Shown here: piece after piece, positions 60,801 to 64,000 of the stretch | Layout: the number at the start of each line of letters is the position of its first letter | How positions within the stretch are numbered: the first letter of the stretch is position 1 | Assembly (NCBI GenBank): GCA_015657535.1 | Contig: JADHZB010001458.1 | Coordinates: forward strand, 1 to 64,000 | Origin: Nephromyces sp. MM_2019 | Taxonomy: Eukaryota > Apicomplexa > Aconoidasida > Nephromycida | DNA: 64,000 bases | Direction: 5' to 3' | Made by a program: the position numbers and the translations under genes | The notes under the pieces: model-generated | Database searches by the model: none | The model's input: the letters and a program-made list of their open reading frames with translations, nothing else | Told to the model about the DNA's origin: nothing

Positions 60801-63800
60801 CTGTGGGAGGTTTCTCATATGTTTTCCTACTTCGAACGCATCTGCGTCGCATGAAAAACTGTGAAATTGCCAAAAGAAGGAACTTTGAATCGTCAAAATC
60901 CTCAGAAAAAACTAGATTTTCAACCAAAAAAGAGCGGATAATAGTAAAGTGGCGCACATAAATCCCACCTGAGTATGAATCGTTGAGGAATATCGAAAGA
61001 ATTAGTCAATTCGCGGGTCTCTCCGTAGCGTGCAAAGTAAGAAACTTCTCTAAGCGCTTTTTCGTAGTCACTACTATCCACGTGTCTCATACTACCCCAA
61101 ATAAACCTGAAAAAAAAACGTTTTGATGACGGAATTCTACGTTATACACCAATCTTGGTGTGCGTGCGCTAAACCCTAAGTTTATTAGGGAATCTCAATT
61201 TTACTAGCACATGTGTGCGCTACCTTTTTTAAAAATAGCCTTCCTTTTTAGTCCCTGGAAAGGAGAGAGGCATGTGTGCAATTCACTTTTTTACTAGTGA
61301 AAATCACTTGTATTCAATATCTAAGAATCCTACTCCCTTTTATATTCTTGTGATAGCACGTTTTGAGCTATTAATGAAGCAATAGTAGATTTTCATACTC
61401 CTATTTGATGAATAATGTGGTTTCCAGGTAAGAAAAGCGTAAAAATGCAGAAAAAATATGATAACGACCAAAGTATGAATCTTTAAAGACCTTCCAATAT
61501 TCCAGACTTTATGCCCAAATCTGCTGGCGGATTTGAGGCCGTCTTCAATAAGGGTGATATCCTGACCGGATGATGCAGCACTTATCAACGCAAACCTGGA
61601 AGAGCGGTAGAAATGATAGAATATTAACGAGAAGTGATGAAAGTTTCGAAAGCTTAATATTTTATACTAGAAGACTAGCCAAATACAGATGATCCGAGTA
61701 AGATTTCTTCAATTTTAATGAAGCTCTGGTTGCCTCACCGATAGTATACGTTAAAGCTAGTAGCAGAAGATACAAGATTTTGCTGTGCAGGTGCTGATGA
61801 GGAAGAGCAATTCTAATCGAGCAGTAAAGAGGATAAAATAATGATAAAAAAGTATAAAGAAGCTGTAGTATGGCAACCTGTAACTATTTCCTTGGAGATT
61901 TTGTGGAAAGCCTTTAATTTGAGGAAATATCCAGTTGCTTGCGGATTATAAACCATTCCGTAAACACCTACTCGGGGATACTTCTACCCTATGAGCTAGG
62001 AAAGCACTTACTCGAATAGTAAAATGCAAATCCCAAATCCTGCGAAAAAGTCCCTATCTTTGACAAAGCTTCTTTCTCCTAAGGGATATTCCCTACGCAT
62101 GATGAAAAAACTCCAAAAATCTCCTGTGCTACTGAGGAAATAACCTCTAAATATTATGGATTTGGGAATAAAATAAAGTTATTTTTAATATCCTAAATGA
62201 TGCAGTTTTACATCTTCTCCTCTACTAAGCTTGGAAAATTTATTTTATCTCCTTCTAAACGAAACCCATAATCTTCAACCTCAAAAAAACTCACCGAAGA
62301 GGGTCATATCCATATTTTTTGATAGCCTCCAACGGATTGACGGCATTTCCTTTTGATTTGCTCATTTTTAGGCCTTGGGGATCCCTGATAAGCCCGTGAA
62401 GGTATACCCGCTTAAACGGAATTGAGTCAGTCAGCTCAAGGCTCAGCATAACCATCCGTGCCACCCACACAAAAAGAATATCATAGCCTGTCTCTAGTAA
62501 TGAGGCAGGAAAAAACCGTTCAAAATAATTTATTATAGGCTGAGGTTGCACTCTACCGTCTGCATGACTTATAGCGTCAGGAGAAGGAGAGTGTTTTGGC
62601 ATCACATCGACAGCGGCATTAGCAGATGATAGGTTTGCGGCCTTAACCCTCGCTTTAAAACCCTCAGATGAAGGCCTATCATCACCTCCACCTTGAGAGA
62701 GAAAAGACCCATCTTCTATCGCAGGCTTCGATTTCTTCTCAACTAGAGAGGACTGGGCGGTTTCAGGGTTCTCCCCACTTAAATTAGGCCATCCTAAAAC
62801 GCTCAGGGGCCATAATGAAGAGGAAAACCACGTGTCTAACACATCAGTCGAACGCTTGAGCATTAGAGGGCGAGGATTTTTATACTCACTCTTACCATCT
62901 TTTATTTGATTACTGTCCTTACAAGATTCCAATGAAGGTTTACAAAGTTCATCACAATCAAAATTTTTGCTCATTTTTCCTGGCCTAGTAACACTCTCTC
63001 TCTCATTGCCTTCAGTCTCACCTTTATCGATTGAAAAGCTATCTTCACCCTCAAATTTTGCAGCTGATCCTTCTCCAGCATTAGATGCAGGAGGTATTAC
63101 AATATTATCAGTCCCCAAAAGTTTTTTTGCTTTTTCTAAGGCTTCAATCTCATCATGAGCCACAACAAATAGCCTTTCCTCGTCATCTGCCGCTTTTTCA
63201 TCAAGTTTTTCTTCAGCGCTAATCATGGGGCTATATCCTTCCAGCCCAGCCCCCTCACAGCTCAACCCCCCATCTTTTGCTTCTGACGAGCTTTCCACCT
63301 TCCAAACAGGAATCCTATGACCAATCCGAATCTGCCTGGAAATGCACCAGTCTTCCAACTCATCAGCCCAGGCAGTCCACAGCCGCTTATAACTGTTGGG
63401 CAGAATAACAATTTCATCCTGCTCCACGACAGCCTTTGCCCTTTGGGCAAGAGCCCCAGACTTTAGAAACCATTGACGAGATATCATAGGCTCAATAATC
63501 TCTCCTGTTCTCTCATAAGTACGAATGGAACCTTTGAATTTATGGTCGATTTGCACTGCGATATCATCCGATACCATTCGCTTCCATAGTGAACTCCTAC
63601 AAGCTAGACGATCGATACCAGCAAAACTTGGCCCAGCCAGAGGCTTCATGAGTCCATTAAACCCGAAAGCTTGCAAGCAAGTGTGAAGACCGTGCCGATT
63701 AGCTATTAAGAAATCTTGTTTATCGTGAGCAGGAGAAACTTTCATCACTCCGGTGCCAAATGTTGGATCGACTGATTCGTCTGCAATTATAGGAATTACT

Positions 63801-64000
63801 CTAAATAAACCCCTTCGCTCAATTGGGTGCAGGGCAGGGACTTCCTGCTGCTGCAAAAAGGAGGTGCCTGTATGATGATTTTGTTGAGTGCTGCACACAC
63901 ATCCCATTGAGAGAGTAGTGTTGGAAAAATGACTGAATGGGACCCTAGCTTTTCTCCCTATAAGATGAGAGTAACGCTTGTCATTTGGATGCACGCACAG
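57884..64000 (-). CDS. VARS: Valyl-tRNA synthetase, 3' seven exons (N-terminal part outside window)
   Basis: This class I synthetase charges tRNA-Val. Minus exons: 64000-62295 (continues beyond the window), 61595-61491, 61106-60969, 60299-59905, 59112-59027, 58592-58476 and 58081-57884. All have GT-AG ends and matching phases and give 914 aa to TGA. In order: editing domain (HPNDKRYSHLIGRKARVPF, FGTGVMKVSPAHDKQDF), QWFLKSGALAQRAKAVVEQD, WCISRQIRIGHRIPVW, DVLDTWFSSSLWPLSVLGWP, ETGYDILFVWVARMVML, KMSKSKGN, then the anticodon-binding domain (FGHKVWNIGR, FILSKLSIAVQKV, LHPFVPFLSEFLYQLLP) and EVVGAIRKARVLYKL. The HIGH motif lies outside. Two hydrophilic insertions of roughly 90 and 85 aa flank the DVLDTWFSS block. 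The protein ends shortly after the anticodon-binding domain; the usual C-terminal coiled coil is not evident. Confidence 0.94.
59755..59885. repeat. CA-rich tandem repeat in VARS intron
   Basis: ACACAGCTCTCCTCCCA occurs at 59761 and 59813, with a diverged third copy near 59867, separated by CA-rich sequence (period about 52-56). It is TG-rich on the gene's own strand and lies in the intron between exons 60299-59905 and 59112-59027. Confidence 0.7.

Overview
This is eukaryotic nuclear DNA, AT-rich and full of microsatellites. Its genes are broken by GT-AG introns of about 70 to 1,800 bases. The recognisable proteins are VPS11, Cpn10/HSPE1, DPH5, LSM4, MOCS2A and valyl-tRNA synthetase. Their divergence, the long intergenic spacers, and low-complexity insertions in otherwise conserved enzymes point to a protist. 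I lean towards an alveolate or apicomplexan-like lineage, but the window does not prove it. A weak match to an axonemal protein (CFAP77-like) suggests a flagellated stage.

Positions 1-15,500 read mainly on the plus strand: the 3' end of VPS11 (five exons), a single-exon CFAP77-like gene, a two-exon multi-pass membrane protein of 299 aa, and a six-exon serine-rich protein of about 877 aa that I do not recognise. Positions 16,700-34,200 read on the minus strand: a seven-exon armadillo/HEAT-like protein of about 707 aa, an intronless 545-aa protein with a C-terminal coiled coil, a partly resolved multi-exon gene at about 28.7-30.0 kb, and Cpn10. DPH5 (nine exons, 275 aa) diverges from Cpn10 and runs on plus to 42.6 kb. 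It converges with LSM4 on minus (six exons, 150 aa, RGG tail). MOCS2A (intronless, 149 aa) follows at 52.4-52.9 kb. The window ends inside the minus-strand valyl-tRNA synthetase gene (seven exons seen, 914 aa; the N-terminal part lies beyond the right edge).

The genes are housekeeping functions with no operon-like relation: endosome/vacuole tethering (VPS11), protein folding (Cpn10), eEF2 diphthamide synthesis (DPH5), RNA decay and splicing (LSM4), molybdenum cofactor synthesis (MOCS2A) and translation (VARS). Spacers and introns hold tandem repeats, (GT)n tracts often just before 3' splice sites, a GC-richer block with a near-perfect palindrome, a higher-order 44/48-base repeat, and one assembly gap of 50 N flanked by identical 93-base sequence. 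Exon boundaries were placed by hand from reading frame, phase and GT-AG sites. Phase agreement across junctions is the main support. Start codons in separate mini-exons and the 5' ends of unrecognised genes are the least certain parts.
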